Of a stretch of 64,000 nt of DNA, positions 25,780 through 34,788 are shown piece after piece. The DNA lies in NCBI GenBank assembly GCA_963677165.2, contig CAXXSX010000002.1, positions 1,736,001-1,800,000 of the forward strand, in the 5' to 3' direction. The notes beneath the pieces are model-generated. The model ran no database searches, was not told where the DNA came from, and worked only from the letters and a program-made list of their open reading frames with translations. The DNA comes from JAFGXT01 sp963677165 (GTDB lineage Bacteria; Verrucomicrobiota; Lentisphaeria; Victivallales; SZUA-371). The translations under genes were made by a program, and so were the position numbers. How positions within the stretch are numbered: the first letter of the stretch is position 1; each line of letters begins with the position of its first letter.

Positions 25780-25925
25780 CAGATTTCCCCAATTGATTTT
25801 GATTCTCCTAGCTTATTATAATATGCCATTGCAAACATTACAATAAATTATCGTGTCTGTCGTCAATTTGTGCTTGAAATTGACAAGTGACGGACTAATA
25901 ACGGGTAAGTGACGGTATACTTTCT

Positions 25926-28900
25926 TTAGGAAATCATAAGTTTTACAGGTCCGATTAAACCGGATTTCAGACTACCGCGGTAGCGTGTCGGAATAGTTGT
26001 ATAATGATTGCTCAGGGTGTTGTAAACCAGAACTTCCAGCCGATTTTTTCCGGTTTTCAGGTGTTTATCCAGAGAGAACTTCCATGGAGGCGCGAGCCTT
26101 ATTCCGGTCGAGGTTCCATTGACATATACTTCGGCGCTGGAAATTACTTCGCCCAGATCCAACTCAATATGATGTCCCAATTGTTCAGACGTTATCTCCA
26201 GTTCGGTTCGATACCATGCCCCGCCGGAATAGTTTTCAAGGCAGCCGATTGTCGACCAGTCGCCCAAACAAATTCTTCCCGGTTCGCAATATATTCTGAC
26301 TGGACGTTCAAAGGCCGCCCCGCCGTAAATTCCCTGTTCCGGATCGATTTGAAAAACAACTTCTGCCGGTTCCGGACAGGATTGCTCAAGTTCAATTGTG
26401 TTATTGATTACCTTTTCCGCTTTGCCGTTAACCAGTACGGAGATGGATTTTGTCCGGGCGGCAATTTCTATTTTTTTCAATCCCGGCGGGGAGGTGAAAC
26501 GGTAGGCGCACTTGATATTTCTGTTGTTCTGACAGTCAAACGGAAGTAGTTCCGGATGACGGTACCAGTTCATCGACAGGGGATATTCCTGTACGAAATT
26601 GTTATTGCCGTCTGCTTTCATCATGACGACGGCACCGCGTCCGCCACCGTGATAGCGCAGGCGCAGGCTGTTTGACCCCTTTTGCAACAAAATCGTAGTG
26701 GACGGTTCAATCGGATTACCGTTAAGCAATATTTCATCCGGTATTGTACCTTTCACGATTATATTGGCAGGAGTCTCATTCTCACAATGTACCCAGGTCT
26801 TGAAATAATGGCATTCTTGAGGCGAATTATAGGGTTCATAGATATTTTCCGTCATTTTCTCAACCTTTTGGCCCCAGACGAGGAATTCATCGGTCACCTG
26901 ACCTTTTAAGCCGTGATATCCCTGATGTCCGGGATCGCCGGATACACCTTCGCGCCAGCTGAAAATGTAATCTTTCCATTCAGCTGTATCCGGATTTTCA
27001 TCCGACTGTAAAGGTCCGGTATATTTGAAGACCGGGCCGAACCCGCTCTGAACTTTTTGTTCAAAACGAATATCATTAAAATCGCAGCCTTCACCATATT
27101 CAAAAAACGCTGCCTCGGCTCCGATAATCCTGTTTTCCGCAGGAAGACGAAAATCTCCCCAGCGGTTGTCCATGGTTGGAGCAAGTTCAAATTCCCAGGA
27201 TTCATTCAGCTCGATGATTTTCGGATCGGAGATCGTTGCCGTTTTAATCGCGGCTCCCGGACTGAATACTAGAAAAATTGATTCCCCACTGGTTTCCGGT
27301 ATGACAACCGTTGAACCTGATTCATTGGATTCAATAACCGACAATGCTTCAAAAGTGCCGTTCCATGGGTTCCAGCGTTCGGCTTGGCCGGTTATTTTAA
27401 ACTGGCATCGTGTTCCGGCAGGCGCACCGGTAATCATAAATACGTCATGATCATCTATGACGCGATGATTAACCCGACAGGGCGCGGATGGAGAAAAATC
27501 ACGTTCGATCAGGCAGTTGATAACACGGACTAATTTTGTATGATCGGCATTTTCAAGCAGCAATCCCCGAGGAGAACCGGACTTGAATATTTCATTGAGA
27601 GCAGCGGAAAGTTCAGAAGAATATCCGGCAGGCGATGGAATACAGTCAAGGGCAATTACCACTCCACCCTGTCTGAAAAACGCCAGCATTTTCATAATTG
27701 TTGTATTGCGCAAATAGCTCATTGCCGGAATGATCAGCACCTGATATTCCTCGCCGGAAACTTTAAGCCGTTTGTTATCAACCTCCGCGCGGTTCAGTGA
27801 TTGAAGATCGATGAAGTCAAAGTCCATCCCCTGATTGAATAAGTATGTTCCGCAGTCGAACGCGCATTGAACTGCTTGTTTGCCATCGGATTCGGCCTGA
27901 ATAGCGGATACAGGATAGAGCAGGGCAACATCGCAACGGTGAACGCCCTGGCTCATAATGAAACTGATACGTTCGAGCCAGTCCATCCATTGCGGCATAT
28001 GTTTCCAGTAAGGCATGCGAAAGTGGTTGCATGGCGGAGCCCATTCCCACCAGCCCCCGAGCGTAGTATAATATAGGCCGTGGAGCGATAACAGATTGTG
28101 TCCTGATACGAAATTTTCTTCTGTTGCCTTTGTCAGTTCGGCACTGGAAGTGCCCCAGCCGCTGCTGTGATATCCCTCCAGCCATACCCGTGGACGTTGG
28201 TAAAGGTGCGCGATTGATGAGGCGACTTTGTTTTTTATGACATCCGCCATCAACTTCGGCTGGTCGCAGCCGGGACCTGACATCCAGCGCTGGGTCAGGA
28301 AGTAGTCTCCGAATTCTACAACATCGCGTCCTCTGCCACCGTGGTCACAGCCGTAAACCATGCCCCTTTTATGATGCCAGTCATAAACCGGTTTAAAATA
28401 GGCCGCTTCTGTTAGCTCAATCAAAACGTCATAGTAGTCCAAGCGAAGTTTAGCACTGTCGGGACCGCAGTCCACAAATAACTGATAGAGCTTGGGTAAC
28501 AGTTCATAACCCTTTTTCTGCGAGAATGTTTTGGCAAAATTATCGGTCCATAGTTTGTCGCCTACGCCGAACGTCAATTCATCGGAAAAGAAATAGTTCA
28601 GCCCGATACCGGCTTGTCCCGGCATACGATCTTCGAAACGCTGAAAAAACTTTTCGATAACCAGTTGTCCAAGTAGCGGATGCAGCGGGTCGACTGAATC
28701 TGGATTTTCCTGAAAACGAACCCTTGCTATTTTCCAGTCGCCGGACGGTAGAAAAAATGTTTCCTGCTTGGCATCAAGGTCTATATGTTCACGTTCGCTG
28801 CAGGCGGTAAGCGATAAAGTGTTGCTTTCTATCGGGATCGTTACAGGAGGCTCTCCACCCGTAACTTCAAAGGTGTCAAACTGCAAAGAACGTCCGGTCA

Positions 28901-29264
28901 TGTCGGGATGTTCTTTTAAAATCTCATCCATCCACCAGCCCTGACCGACGATGCCGAGCGTATAATCACTTAAACTGACCGCGATGCCGCGTTTGTTGCA
29001 TTCTCCTGCCCACCACAGAAAGAGTTCCCACCATTCATCAGAAAACAACGGCGGATCGCTGGGAATGGTAAGACCGTAGGCATTGCCGCCTTGATCGGTA
29101 TGAGCATAGTTTACCTGCAGACCAGTAGGACGTGACGGCTCAAGCTGTTCTAGCTGCCATAGAAGTTTTTCGCGATCCAGTTTTTCTCCGACCCACCAGT
29201 AAAAAGGAACTTCGCCGTAACCGGACGGCGGCGACTGGAATTGTTCTTTGAGTGTATTTTTCAT
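25926..29264 (-). CDS. Large GH106/GH2-like glycoside hydrolase
   Basis: This 1112-residue protein opens with the GH106-like pattern FQSPPSGYGEVPFYWWVGE and has an extended catalytic barrel region (for example GLNYFFSDELTFGVGDKLW and VYGCDHGGRGRDVVEFGDY). A middle region reads like a glutamine-amidotransferase-like or beta-galactosidase trimerisation fold (LLYPVSAI, VLIIPAMSYLRN). The C-terminus is a GH2-type beta sandwich (ELDLGEVISSAEVYVNGTS, APPWKFSLDKHLKTGKN). The fit is to alpha-L-rhamnosidase-like enzymes, but the exact family is uncertain. I see no signal peptide, so it may act inside the cell. The start is taken at 29264; a longer form from 29321 would add an AT-rich tail lacking homology. 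An AraC-type activator gene is divergent from it. Confidence 0.7.
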   Translation of the reverse strand: MKNTLKEQFQSPPSGYGEVPFYWWVGEKLDREKLLWQLEQLEPSRPTGLQVNYAHTDQGGNAYGLTIPSDPPLFSDEWWELFLWWAGECNKRGIAVSLSDYTLGIVGQGWWMDEILKEHPDMTGRSLQFDTFEVTGGEPPVTIPIESNTLSLTACSEREHIDLDAKQETFFLPSGDWKIARVRFQENPDSVDPLHPLLGQLVIEKFFQRFEDRMPGQAGIGLNYFFSDELTFGVGDKLWTDNFAKTFSQKKGYELLPKLYQLFVDCGPDSAKLRLDYYDVLIELTEAAYFKPVYDWHHKRGMVYGCDHGGRGRDVVEFGDYFLTQRWMSGPGCDQPKLMADVIKNKVASSIAHLYQRPRVWLEGYHSSGWGTSSAELTKATEENFVSGHNLLSLHGLYYTTLGGWWEWAPPCNHFRMPYWKHMPQWMDWLERISFIMSQGVHRCDVALLYPVSAIQAESDGKQAVQCAFDCGTYLFNQGMDFDFIDLQSLNRAEVDNKRLKVSGEEYQVLIIPAMSYLRNTTIMKMLAFFRQGGVVIALDCIPSPAGYSSELSAALNEIFKSGSPRGLLLENADHTKLVRVINCLIERDFSPSAPCRVNHRVIDDHDVFMITGAPAGTRCQFKITGQAERWNPWNGTFEALSVIESNESGSTVVIPETSGESIFLVFSPGAAIKTATISDPKIIELNESWEFELAPTMDNRWGDFRLPAENRIIGAEAAFFEYGEGCDFNDIRFEQKVQSGFGPVFKYTGPLQSDENPDTAEWKDYIFSWREGVSGDPGHQGYHGLKGQVTDEFLVWGQKVEKMTENIYEPYNSPQECHYFKTWVHCENETPANIIVKGTIPDEILLNGNPIEPSTTILLQKGSNSLRLRYHGGGRGAVVMMKADGNNNFVQEYPLSMNWYRHPELLPFDCQNNRNIKCAYRFTSPPGLKKIEIAARTKSISVLVNGKAEKVINNTIELEQSCPEPAEVVFQIDPEQGIYGGAAFERPVRIYCEPGRICLGDWSTIGCLENYSGGAWYRTELEITSEQLGHHIELDLGEVISSAEVYVNGTSTGIRLAPPWKFSLDKHLKTGKNRLEVLVYNTLSNHYTTIPTRYRGSLKSGLIGPVKLMIS

Positions 29265-29388
29265 ATTATTTGACTCTATTTTACTTTTTAAAATTGATTT
29301 GTTATTGTAAATTATATACATTTACTGTACATATATAAATGTTGCTATTTGATTTTTATTTAACTTATTTTGACTTTTTATAAAAATA

Positions 29389-30207
29389 ATGAGTAAAATT
29401 ATAGAGAATTTCGCCTGGGCCTCACCGCCTGAAAACTGCATGGTATATGGTCTGGGAATCAGGCATATTCGGACTGGGACGGAGCAAATCATACCGAATA
29501 TTCATTCCCCGCTGCCGATGTTCATGCTTATTTTCAATCACGATGCGGTAAAAGTTACGATTGATGGTCAGGAGGTTGAATATGCACCGGATACTTTATG
29601 CATATGGGATATGAAGCATAGAGTTTACTATGGCAATACCGCGAATAACTGGCGTTTATCGTGGCTTCAGTTCTATCCGCAGGTAATGGAAAAATACCTT
29701 GAACGGTTTGGCTTCCTGCTTAATAAACCTGTTAAATTTATTGATGATTCTACAGTATATCGTGAATTTATGACAGTTTGTGAGGAGTTCTGCGAGAGTT
29801 CAGTTTTCGACCCGGATATCATTGAAAACGCGTTATGCGGAATCCTGCTGAAAGCCTCTAAAATGATCTCGTGCGGGCGTAAAACCATAATTGTTCCGCC
29901 GGAATTTTCAGCGCTGAAAAATTATATCGACAATAATTTTCAGCGTAATTTGAACTTGAAAGGACTTGCGGGTCGAATCAATCTTGAACCATCGTATCTG
30001 AGCCGTAAATTCAAAGAATATTTTGGAAACGGACCGATTGATTATGTCATTAAACTACGATTGGAAAAAGCGGCCTATTTGCTCAAGTATACCGGAATGT
30101 CCGTTGGGGAATGCGGCGCGCGTGCCGGTTTTCAGTCTCTATATCATTTCTCAAGAATTTTTAAGCGTAATTATAAGGTCAGTCCGAGTGGATTCCGGAC
30201 TAAGTAG
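29389..30207 (+). CDS. AraC-family transcriptional regulator
   Basis: This 272-residue protein has an N-terminal cupin-like effector domain (about 1-150, with EVEYAPDTLCIWDM) and a C-terminal pair of helix-turn-helix motifs (LNLKGLAGRINLEPSYLSRK, then MSVGECGARAGFQSLYHFSR, with the family tail YKVSPSGFR). It lies head to head with the glycoside hydrolase gene, 124 bases apart, and most probably activates it in response to a sugar. It ends two bases before the convergent RNase HIII gene. Confidence 0.9.
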   Translation: MSKIIENFAWASPPENCMVYGLGIRHIRTGTEQIIPNIHSPLPMFMLIFNHDAVKVTIDGQEVEYAPDTLCIWDMKHRVYYGNTANNWRLSWLQFYPQVMEKYLERFGFLLNKPVKFIDDSTVYREFMTVCEEFCESSVFDPDIIENALCGILLKASKMISCGRKTIIVPPEFSALKNYIDNNFQRNLNLKGLAGRINLEPSYLSRKFKEYFGNGPIDYVIKLRLEKAAYLLKYTGMSVGECGARAGFQSLYHFSRIFKRNYKVSPSGFRTK

Positions 30208-30209
30208 AA

Positions 30210-31136
30210 TTACAGGCCAATTACCTTTTCAGTGGTCTTGAAGTGCAGTTTCACATATTGCCGTAACGCGTCCTGTCCGTTTGCTGCAACTACTTTCCGG
30301 GCGGCTTCGACCACTGCCGGATTGGCACCTTTCGGAACCGTGAATCCCAATTCATTCTCAAATGCCGCCATTTTAGCAACAAAGGCATTACGAGCCAGGA
30401 TTGAGGCGGCGGCTACCGCAATATCGCTTTCAGCTTTGGTCCGCTGAAACAGTTCGATATTACGTCCGTTTTTCATCAGTGCGTTCTGGATCAGTCGTTC
30501 GTCGCCGAATTTATCAGACAGTGCGCTGGTACATTCCGGGACTTTTTCAAGCAGATTTTCAAGCGCTCTCGCGTGTCCCCACGCCAGCATCCGATTCAAG
30601 TTGCCGAATTGTTCATACATCCGGTTATAGGCTTCGGGGCCGATGGTGACAATGGCAAATTTTCCTTTGACTATTTTCGTAACCTGTGCTGCCAAACCCG
30701 CGATTTTCTTATCGCTTTTGATGGCTTTTGAGTCGCGAACGCCAATATCAAGGAGTTGTTTGGCTGAATCAAGGTCGGCATAGACACTGGAAATTACCAG
30801 CGGACCGAAATAATCGCCTTTTCCGCTTTCGTCAGTTCCCGCGTGAGGCGTAAAATCTTCAAGCGGATTTTCTTCTTCCTCGTTTTCATAGCCGAATGAG
30901 GCTTCTTTTAGTATTTCAGGCTCAAGGATATAAAGGACAAAATCCTCAAGTCCTTTGCCCTGTACCGTGAGTTTACCGCTCTGGTAAGCCGTGATGGTGG
31001 TTTTATCCATTCGAGCCTGCCAGTGAGCGTATGGAATTTCCCTCATTTCCCAGCCTTGCGGGATCAGGATATTTTCAAGCTTTTTGATTTGCTCAGGAGT
31101 CAGTTCTTTTACATATGTATTAACTTTTTTTGCCAC
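30210..31136 (-). CDS. rnhC: Ribonuclease HIII
   Basis: The protein (308 residues from GTG 31136) removes RNA from RNA-DNA hybrids. The catalytic domain begins with GTDESGKGDYFGPLV, the RNase HIII version of the D-E motif, followed by VRDSKAIKSDKKI and, later, the catalytic Asp in TKAESDIAVAAASILAR. The first 85 residues form the substrate-binding N-terminal extension characteristic of HIII rather than HII. The start is unclear: a TTG at 31142 adds two residues, and both have weak ribosome-binding sites. Confidence 0.92.
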   Translation of the reverse strand: MAKKVNTYVKELTPEQIKKLENILIPQGWEMREIPYAHWQARMDKTTITAYQSGKLTVQGKGLEDFVLYILEPEILKEASFGYENEEEENPLEDFTPHAGTDESGKGDYFGPLVISSVYADLDSAKQLLDIGVRDSKAIKSDKKIAGLAAQVTKIVKGKFAIVTIGPEAYNRMYEQFGNLNRMLAWGHARALENLLEKVPECTSALSDKFGDERLIQNALMKNGRNIELFQRTKAESDIAVAAASILARNAFVAKMAAFENELGFTVPKGANPAVVEAARKVVAANGQDALRQYVKLHFKTTEKVIGL

Positions 31137-31155
31137 AATCAATCCATTCCAGGTT

Positions 31156-31185
31156 AAAAAAAATGCCTGACCGGGAAGTCAGGCA
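31156..31185 (-). terminator. Rho-independent terminator of the nitronate monooxygenase-like gene
   Basis: Read on the minus strand, TGCCTGAC and GTCAGGCA form a perfect 8-bp stem with a six-base loop (31164-31185), followed by eight T residues (31163-31156). It lies 18 bases after the stop codon of the gene at 31203. Confidence 0.9.
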
Positions 31186-31202
31186 CATAATTTCAGTATC
31201 AA

Positions 31203-32246
31203 TTAGTCCAGTGAGTCAAAGAAACGTTTTACCGGATAAATATCCTTGACGCATTCTACATCACACCCGGTCATATACAGACCGTTATCCGTATCGCCGT
31301 TCCAGGTTGCCAGCAACGCTTTAGCGATGCAGAACGGAACCTTGTTTGGTTTACAGGTTCTCAGGCAGTGATACGGACATTTGAACGGTTCCCGGTTTCC
31401 GGCGAGAACGCGTTCCACCAACGGGGTTTTGAGAACCCTGACCGGCAGTCCCACCGGGCTTTTTATAATAACCACATCGTCATTGGTCGCATTAACAAAA
31501 ACTTCTTTACTTTTCTTATCAATTCCGGACTCTTCGGCAGTGATGAAGTAGGTGCCGATCTGAACGCCGTCGTAACCCATTTTCATCATCTCTTCGATGT
31601 TCTCCTTGGAGGAGATTTCCCCGGCGGCAAGCACCGGACAGTCAACGTCATATTTTTCCATGACTTCACGACATTCCTTAAGAATGACTTCCAGAGAACA
31701 GGTTTCCGGAGTTTCAAGCTGTTCCATTGAGAAACCGAGGTGACCACCGCAGTTTGGACCTTCAAGGATAATTGCGTCAGGTTTTCGGTTATATTTTCTC
31801 ATCCAACATCGCAGAACAACCTCAAGGGCACGACCGCCAGATACAACCGGGATCAGCGCGATATCGGCATCGCCGACATATTCGGGCAGCGGCAGCGGCA
31901 GGCCTGCGCCGGAGATAATGAAGTCAACACCTTCATTTACGCAAACTTCAACGAATTCCTTGTAAGTGGACAGGGCAACCATGATATTGACGCCAAGTGG
32001 ATGGCTGCCGTTGCACAATTCTTTGGCTTCACGTATTTCCCTGGCCAGATAATCACAGACTTCGTCTACATACTTGTCTATACTTGTCTCAACCCGTCCG
32101 AAACCGACACTCGCGATGGTTCCGTAGCCACCACATTTCACTACTTCGGCTGCAAGAGTCGCATTTCCGACCCGTACGCCCATTCCTGCTTGAATTACTG
32201 GATATTTAGCTTCGAGGTTTCTGATCTTAAGAGGTTTGAACTTCAT
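31203..32246 (-). CDS. Nitronate monooxygenase / FabK-like FMN-dependent TIM barrel
   Basis: This 347-residue protein begins with the family motif YPVIQAGMGVRVGN. It has further FMN-binding segments GGYGTIASVGFG, FIISGAGLPLPLP, ILEGPNCGGHLGF, VLAAGEISSKENI and MGYDGVQIGTYF. Members are nitronate monooxygenases or enoyl-ACP reductases (FabK); the HxGF motif after the glycines is present. A cysteine-rich stretch near the C-terminus (CPYHCLRTCKPNKVPFC) could bind metal and is seen in one subgroup only. Substrate not determinable. Single-gene unit with its own terminator. Confidence 0.85.
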   Translation of the reverse strand: MKFKPLKIRNLEAKYPVIQAGMGVRVGNATLAAEVVKCGGYGTIASVGFGRVETSIDKYVDEVCDYLAREIREAKELCNGSHPLGVNIMVALSTYKEFVEVCVNEGVDFIISGAGLPLPLPEYVGDADIALIPVVSGGRALEVVLRCWMRKYNRKPDAIILEGPNCGGHLGFSMEQLETPETCSLEVILKECREVMEKYDVDCPVLAAGEISSKENIEEMMKMGYDGVQIGTYFITAEESGIDKKSKEVFVNATNDDVVIIKSPVGLPVRVLKTPLVERVLAGNREPFKCPYHCLRTCKPNKVPFCIAKALLATWNGDTDNGLYMTGCDVECVKDIYPVKRFFDSLD

Positions 32247-32445
32247 TATCTATTTTTCTATGTTAAGTTTATACAATTGTTTCAAGAAGCTCTAAATTAC
32301 AATCTTATCATGGTTTCTGCAAGTGTTATAGGGATTAAAAAGATAAAAAAACACTTAATCATGACAATCCTGTCGTATCTTTTGCTTGCAGGCTGATAAA
32401 AAAGGGGTAATTTATCTGTAACGCGACTGAGAGGGTAATAAAATT

Positions 32446-33387
32446 ATGGATCGTCAGGTAGAAGAATTTCTCAATTATCTGAAGAATGAACGTAACTGTT
32501 CGAATCATACTCTTGACGGGTATCGGCGGGATATTGAACAATTCGTTCGGCTGGTATTCGATAGTGGTGAAAACTTTTCCGACTGGGCCGCCGCGGACGT
32601 GTACAGTGCCCGTCTGCTGGTGATGAAACTCCAGGAGGAAGGGCTTGCCAGAACTTCAATCATGCGCAAAGCATCATCTTTACGCTCATTTTACCGTTTT
32701 CTGACCCGTGAAGGAGTGCTGAATTCAAATCCTTTCATTGGTCTTACTACCCCACGGCGAGAAAAGAAACTGCCGAAATATCTGACGGTGGACGAGGTCG
32801 GTCGGTTATTTGCCGCGCCGCCGGTATACTGGAGCGAAGCGGAACGGCTTGGCACTGCCAGGGATGAAACCTCGGCCCGGTTTGCCTGCGCGCGTGATTC
32901 GGCGATTCTAGAGGTGATTTACAGCGGCGGATTACGTGTCAGCGAAGCTATGGGGATTAACCTTGGAGATCTTGACCTGCTTAGCGATGTTATTGTGGTT
33001 AAGGGAAAAGGCAAGAAAGAACGGATGTGTGTGCTTGGCGGTCCCGCGGTAAAAGCACTGAGAAAATATTTGAAGCTGCGCGACTGCCGTTCAGAAAATG
33101 ATCGCCCTCAGGCACCGTTGTTCGTGAATCGTCACGGTACCCGTTTGACTCCGAGATCGTTTCAGCGTAATCTGAAGTATTATCTTGCTACGGCGGGGCT
33201 GCCGTCTGATTTGACGCCGCATAAATTGCGACATTCCTTCGCGACGCACCTGCTTGATGCCGGAGCCGACCTGAGAAGTGTTCAGGAAATGCTTGGACAT
33301 GCCAATTTGAGTACTACCCAGATTTATACCCATATCAGTTCTGAACGGATGAAGCGAATCTATACCCAGGCACATCCCCGGGCATGA
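32446..33387 (+). CDS. Tyrosine recombinase, XerC/XerD type
   Basis: This 313-residue protein has an N-terminal SAM-like DNA-binding domain (about 1-90) and a C-terminal catalytic domain. The six expected residues are visible: Arg in SGGLRVSEAMG, Lys in VVKGKGKKER, His-x-x-Arg in PHKLRHSFATHLLDAG, His in LGHANLSTTQ, and the nucleophilic Tyr in IYTHI. Length and features are those of the chromosome dimer resolution recombinases XerC/XerD rather than phage integrases, and nothing around it looks like a prophage. A weak GAGAGG lies 12 bases before the ATG. An insertion (YWSEAERLGTARDETSA) is present near residue 130. Confidence 0.88.
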   Translation: MDRQVEEFLNYLKNERNCSNHTLDGYRRDIEQFVRLVFDSGENFSDWAAADVYSARLLVMKLQEEGLARTSIMRKASSLRSFYRFLTREGVLNSNPFIGLTTPRREKKLPKYLTVDEVGRLFAAPPVYWSEAERLGTARDETSARFACARDSAILEVIYSGGLRVSEAMGINLGDLDLLSDVIVVKGKGKKERMCVLGGPAVKALRKYLKLRDCRSENDRPQAPLFVNRHGTRLTPRSFQRNLKYYLATAGLPSDLTPHKLRHSFATHLLDAGADLRSVQEMLGHANLSTTQIYTHISSERMKRIYTQAHPRA

Positions 33388-33393
33388 TTATTA

Positions 33394-33412
33394 TCCGTAC
33401 CACGGACGGCGT
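33394..33412. repeat. Short palindromic repeat, hairpin (C/G)ACGGACGGCGTT family
   Basis: TCCGTACCACGGACGGCGT closely matches TCCGTACGACGGACGGCGTT at 59104-59123 and its complement at 53629-53648. The core CCGT-ACC-ACGG forms a small hairpin. It lies 7 bases after the recombinase stop codon. The rest of the 124-base gap shows nothing else. Confidence 0.5.
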
Positions 33413-33511
33413 TTTTACCTTTAAATTCCAGTCGCCAGGGCTCCTTACGGAAGCGGAAATAAACAGATCGGGTGTAATACCCCGTCCCTTAGGGCGTTTC
33501 CTGAAAAAAAA

Positions 33512-34393
33512 TTATTTTTTTACCGGAAGTTCCAGCTCCGAAGTCAACAGAAAGTGGTCAGATGATGCCAAGCCGTTATGGAAATCATCCACAACACGGA
33601 AAGTCAGGACCTTGATTGGCTGATTGACAAAAATATAGTCAATCGGTTCATTATGCTTTCGTTTGCCGGGATTCGCCTGATAACCGTGGTAGGTCTGTAT
33701 TGGCCCCGGATATACTTTTCGGGCTATCGAGCGTGCATCGTTCAATACTTTTTTTGTGGCGACAACAGCTTGGTCTTCTGGCTTGCTGTTAAAGTCACCT
33801 GTCAGGATAAATGGATATTTTTCACGAAGTCCGGCGAGACGCGATAGAATTAATTTTATTCCATTGATTTGAGCTTCTCCGCTGCGATGGTCCAGGTGGG
33901 TATTCGCGAAAACAAACTTAGTGCCGGTTTTCCGGTCGCGAAAAATACCGTAAGTACAGATACGGCGACAGGCGCTTCCCCAGGATGTTGAACCTGGTTT
34001 ATCTGGTGTTTCTGACAGCCAGAAAGTATGGTTTTCGAGACATTCCAGTTGTTCGGAATCGTAAAAAATAGTGGATGCCTCACCGCTGACGCGATCCGCA
34101 TTACGGCTGTTGCCGATATGATGGTATTTGGGAATCTCAGAAACCACGCGGATGTGTTCGGGCAGAATTTCCTGTGCTCCGAAAATATCCATTTTTTCCT
34201 GTTTCAGCAGCGCTTTTATGCGCGGCGCGCGGCTTTTGATATTATTTGGAGCCCGATCCTTTGTGATCCGCATATTATACGATCCCACTTTCAGGGAAAG
34301 TGTTTCGGATTTGGGAGAAGGGCTTGCACAACCGGAATTAAGCACCGTCAAACTGGTGAACAATCCATAAAAAAGACAATCGTTTAATCTCAT
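33512..34393 (-). CDS. Endonuclease/exonuclease/phosphatase family lipoprotein
   Basis: This 293-residue protein has an N-terminal lipoprotein signal (FTSLTVLNSGC, Cys near residue 22), so it is likely anchored in the cell envelope. The catalytic domain shows the family motifs in order: VGSYNMR, FGAQE (metal-binding Glu), ANTHLDHRS (His and Asp), LTGDFNSKPED (Asp-x-Asn), IDYIFVN, and SSDHFLL (Ser-Asp-His). Members cleave phosphodiesters in nucleic acids, phosphoinositides or sphingomyelin; the substrate cannot be told. It is convergent with the recombinase gene. No clear ribosome-binding site was found. Confidence 0.87.
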   Translation of the reverse strand: MRLNDCLFYGLFTSLTVLNSGCASPSPKSETLSLKVGSYNMRITKDRAPNNIKSRAPRIKALLKQEKMDIFGAQEILPEHIRVVSEIPKYHHIGNSRNADRVSGEASTIFYDSEQLECLENHTFWLSETPDKPGSTSWGSACRRICTYGIFRDRKTGTKFVFANTHLDHRSGEAQINGIKLILSRLAGLREKYPFILTGDFNSKPEDQAVVATKKVLNDARSIARKVYPGPIQTYHGYQANPGKRKHNEPIDYIFVNQPIKVLTFRVVDDFHNGLASSDHFLLTSELELPVKK

Positions 34394-34788
34394 AATATTA
34401 TTTTACCCTTCGGAAAATTTATGGTGAATTTTAAAGTCTAATGTAAATCCATTTTCAGAAGTTCTCTAATCTTTTATCTAATTTTACTTTCTAAGTTTAA
34501 ATTACAAGTTCAATGGGCTTGATTATTTAGACATCAAATATAGTACTTAACTGGAATGGGTTCCCTTAAAGCTTATTTTCTGGCATTGTCTGAAGATAAT
34601 ATCTTTGTTTTTGTTTCGTGACAGTTAGGAAATAATTGCATTTTTTCTCAATTTTCATTTGTTATTTATTAAAAATTAGTGTTTTCAGATCATTATGTCT
34701 TGACAAATACAGGGTTTGAAAGGTAAAATAGTTCATTGGGGTTTTGTTTTGATAAATTAGGGGATTGTTGTAGTAATTATTTAACAAT
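34394..34788. other. AT-rich intergenic region without a recognisable gene
   Basis: This 395-base gap separates the divergent lipoprotein and hybrid kinase genes and must hold their promoters. It is strongly AT-rich. I see no convincing promoter pair, repeat or RNA structure. A 63-codon minus-strand ORF here has no supporting features. Confidence 0.5.

Noticed and set aside
33384..33623. 79-codon ORF whose ATG overlaps the stop of the recombinase gene
   Set aside because: More than a third overlaps the well-supported lipoprotein gene on the other strand, and the unique part has no recognisable motif and includes a repeat.
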